Source of the DNA: UBA6345 sp045577635
GTDB lineage: Bacteria; Bacillota; Clostridia; Christensenellales; UBA1242
Length of the DNA: 16,672 nucleotides
Direction: 5' to 3'
NCBI GenBank assembly: GCA_045577635.1
Contig: JAZNIS010000031.1
Coordinates: 1-16,672, forward strand
Part shown: piece after piece, positions 15,245 to 16,672 of the stretch
How the letters are laid out: each line of letters opens with the position of its first letter
How positions within the stretch are numbered: position 1 is the stretch's first letter
Translations under genes and position numbers: made by a program
The notes under the pieces: generated by a model
What the model saw: only the letters and a program-made list of their open reading frames with translations
The model's database searches: none
What the model was told of the DNA's origin: nothing

Positions 15245-16525
15245 ATGAAAAAAAATATAAAAAATTTTATTTCAATAGGTGTTTTAATTTTTGTTATGTG
15301 TGCATTAATTGTTTCGGTTAAAACTATTAACAAAACCGATTCAACATTAAGCAGTTCAAACAACAATTTAAACGAAGAAATTAAAAATAATGTTAAGTTT
15401 GAATATAAATCAGCCAGAGAAAGTTTAAACGAAAACATTATATTTGAAAATAATTTTGGAGGCGAAAACACTGACGAAGTTAATGCTGTTTATAAGTTAG
15501 AAAACTATTATTTAATTGGAACAACCAACAGTAAAGAATATTACTTTAACGGCACAGATAACACTGCACTTTTTATATTGATATGTAATTACAACGGCAA
15601 AGCAATTAAAGTCAATACCATTAATTTAAATTATGAAGTTAAATATATTGCCGAAATATTTTATGGAAATAGTTTCTACATACTAGTTAAAACAAACTTA
15701 TACAATGTTATTAAATTTGATTTAACAACAAATGAGTTAAAAACAATTTACACAAGCACACATAAAAACTGTGAAATAATTAATTCAACCGAACCAATTA
15801 TTTTAGAAACCGAACAAAACACAACAACACTTCACTATTTAATTCAAAACAAAAAACAAACTTTAAATCACAAAATTGAAAAAACATATTTAGCTTGCGA
15901 ATACCTTAACGGCACTCTGCTTTTTTATTTAGAAAACAACAATGTTTATATTGCAACAATAATAAACAACAAATTAAACATAATTAAAGAATTTTTAAAT
16001 AGTAAACTTGAAACATTTACCATTAACGAAGAAAACCTAGTTTTAGTTTTGAATGAAAATAATAAGATAAAATTAGAAATATTAGATTTATTTTTTAACA
16101 AAGAAACAACAGTTGAATTATCAACAGGAAACAATTTTAATTTAATTTATAACAACAACACCTACCACCTATTTTATAAAAACAACAATAACCTATTCGT
16201 AACAACATTTTGCAAACATGGTGATATATTTTTTAACAAAAAAGTAACACAACAAGAAATTAACAATTATAATATTTTGTTATTAAATAATAACTTTGTT
16301 GTTTTAACAGAAGAATTAAATAAAATCACAATAACAAACTATAATTTAATATTTGAAAACAAACAATCAACTGAACTTTACGACAGCTTTAAAATTACAT
16401 ACTTTAATGCAAATAACAACGGAATAACAATAATTGGAAATGTTGAAAATAATAAAAACACAATAAAACAAAATTATGGCAAAAAAGACATATTTATTTT
16501 AGAATTAAAAAAACTAAATGGTTGA
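15245..16525 (+). CDS. Signal-anchored, propeller-like surface protein
   Basis: A 426-residue protein with an N-terminal hydrophobic helix (about residues 8-26, after MKKNIKN) and no clear signal-peptidase site or lipobox, so probably a signal-anchor with the rest outside. A short Ser/Asn-rich linker (about 33-45) is followed by repeated beta-rich segments. The first, NFGGENTDEVNAVYKL then YYLIGTTNS, resembles 'fGG...d.a.....dgGyi..G.t' repeats of extracellular propellers. The last (ITIIGNV...KKDIFILELKKLNG) resembles the end of such a repeat, consistent with ring closure. No catalytic motif is seen. It is very rich in Asn, Lys, Ile and Thr. ATG 15245 follows a GGGAG site 10 bases upstream. 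The gene has its own terminator. The propeller assignment is inference from pattern; function unknown. Confidence 0.82.
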   Translation: MKKNIKNFISIGVLIFVMCALIVSVKTINKTDSTLSSSNNNLNEEIKNNVKFEYKSARESLNENIIFENNFGGENTDEVNAVYKLENYYLIGTTNSKEYYFNGTDNTALFILICNYNGKAIKVNTINLNYEVKYIAEIFYGNSFYILVKTNLYNVIKFDLTTNELKTIYTSTHKNCEIINSTEPIILETEQNTTTLHYLIQNKKQTLNHKIEKTYLACEYLNGTLLFYLENNNVYIATIINNKLNIIKEFLNSKLETFTINEENLVLVLNENNKIKLEILDLFFNKETTVELSTGNNFNLIYNNNTYHLFYKNNNNLFVTTFCKHGDIFFNKKVTQQEINNYNILLLNNNFVVLTEELNKITITNYNLIFENKQSTELYDSFKITYFNANNNGITIIGNVENNKNTIKQNYGKKDIFILELKKLNG

Positions 16526-16543
16526 AATAATCAACCATTTTTT
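16516..16543 (+). terminator. Rho-independent terminator overlapping the stop codon
   Basis: AAATGGTTGA (16516-16525) pairs with TCAACCATTT (16531-16540) around a 5-base loop, then T's to 16543. The 5' arm contains the last codons and the TGA stop of the upstream gene. Confidence 0.85.
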
Positions 16544-16558
16544 ATAACATAATTTTAT

Positions 16559-16572
16559 AGAACATATGTTTG
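16559..16572. promoter_or_regulatory. LexA-like SOS box over a -35 element
   Basis: AGAACATATGTTTG matches the consensus CGAACRNRYGTTYC at 12 of 14 positions, with the GAACATATGTT core intact. It overlaps the first three bases of the TTGACA at 16570, so a bound repressor should block the rightward promoter. Confidence 0.66.
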
Positions 16573-16597
16573 ACAAATAATAATTTTGTGATATAAT
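16570..16597 (+). promoter_or_regulatory. Strong housekeeping-type promoter firing off the right edge
   Basis: A perfect TTGACA (16570-16575) and a perfect TATAAT (16592-16597) are separated by 16 bases, with TG one base before the -10 (16589-16590). It follows the terminator of the preceding gene and points to a gene whose start is at or beyond the window edge. Confidence 0.75.
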
Positions 16598-16672
16598 AAT
16601 TAAAAATAAATTTTAAATAAAAAACAAATATTTTTGTATAATTATGCATATAGATATAATTTTTGGAATACT

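Noticed and set aside
16644..16672. ATG at 16644 as the start of a gene running off the right edge.
   Set aside because: Only nine codons are visible and no Shine-Dalgarno precedes it. The SOS-type promoter supports a gene nearby, but this start cannot be shown.

Overview
The window looks like a chromosomal segment of a very AT-rich Bacillota bacterium, most likely an uncultured clostridial lineage. The reasons are the low GC, purine-rich Shine-Dalgarno sites of the GGAGG/GGGGG type, a PdaB-like deacetylase, a two-OB-fold SSB of the kind seen in clostridia, and LexA boxes of Bacillus/Clostridium type. The standard genetic code is used. The exact taxon cannot be read from the sequence.

Left part (1-4596): part of a prophage or prophage remnant. 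Reading leftward on the minus strand are a sigma-region-4-like regulator (3702-4283), a complete large terminase (1382-2833), two small overlapping genes and a portal protein that runs off the left edge (1-928). A plus-strand gene for a membrane-anchored SH3-like protein (about 2909-3700) sits between the regulator and the terminase. The 313-base gap 4284-4596 is rich in control sites: a good minus-strand promoter whose start region carries a dyad, a LexA-like SOS box next to a TATAAT, another palindrome, and a plus-strand extended -10 promoter.

Middle (4597-8906): a large secreted and membrane-anchored protein with NHL/beta-propeller-like and SH3-like parts (4597-7173). It ends at a bidirectional terminator and faces a minus-strand pair: a CE4 polysaccharide deacetylase of PdaB type (7937-8701) followed by the tandem OB-fold single-strand DNA-binding protein (7250-7924).

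Right part (8907-16672): an overlapping gene pair for a type IIA topoisomerase, ParE-like (11809-13782) then ParC-like (8907-11816), read leftward from a well-formed extended -10 promoter and closed by a hairpin terminator. Rightward are murG (14042-15106), with its own terminator, and a signal-anchored propeller-like surface protein (15245-16525), again with a terminator. The last 110 bases hold a strong promoter whose -35 overlaps a second LexA-like box, so the gene just beyond the right edge is probably SOS-controlled.

The core functions (DNA topology, ssDNA binding, lipid II synthesis, cell-wall deacetylation) are ordinary. The unusual material is the SOS/prophage control region, the three unrecognised surface proteins with related architecture, and the long charged N-terminal tail of the ParC-like subunit. 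I did not see a complete new multi-gene system.
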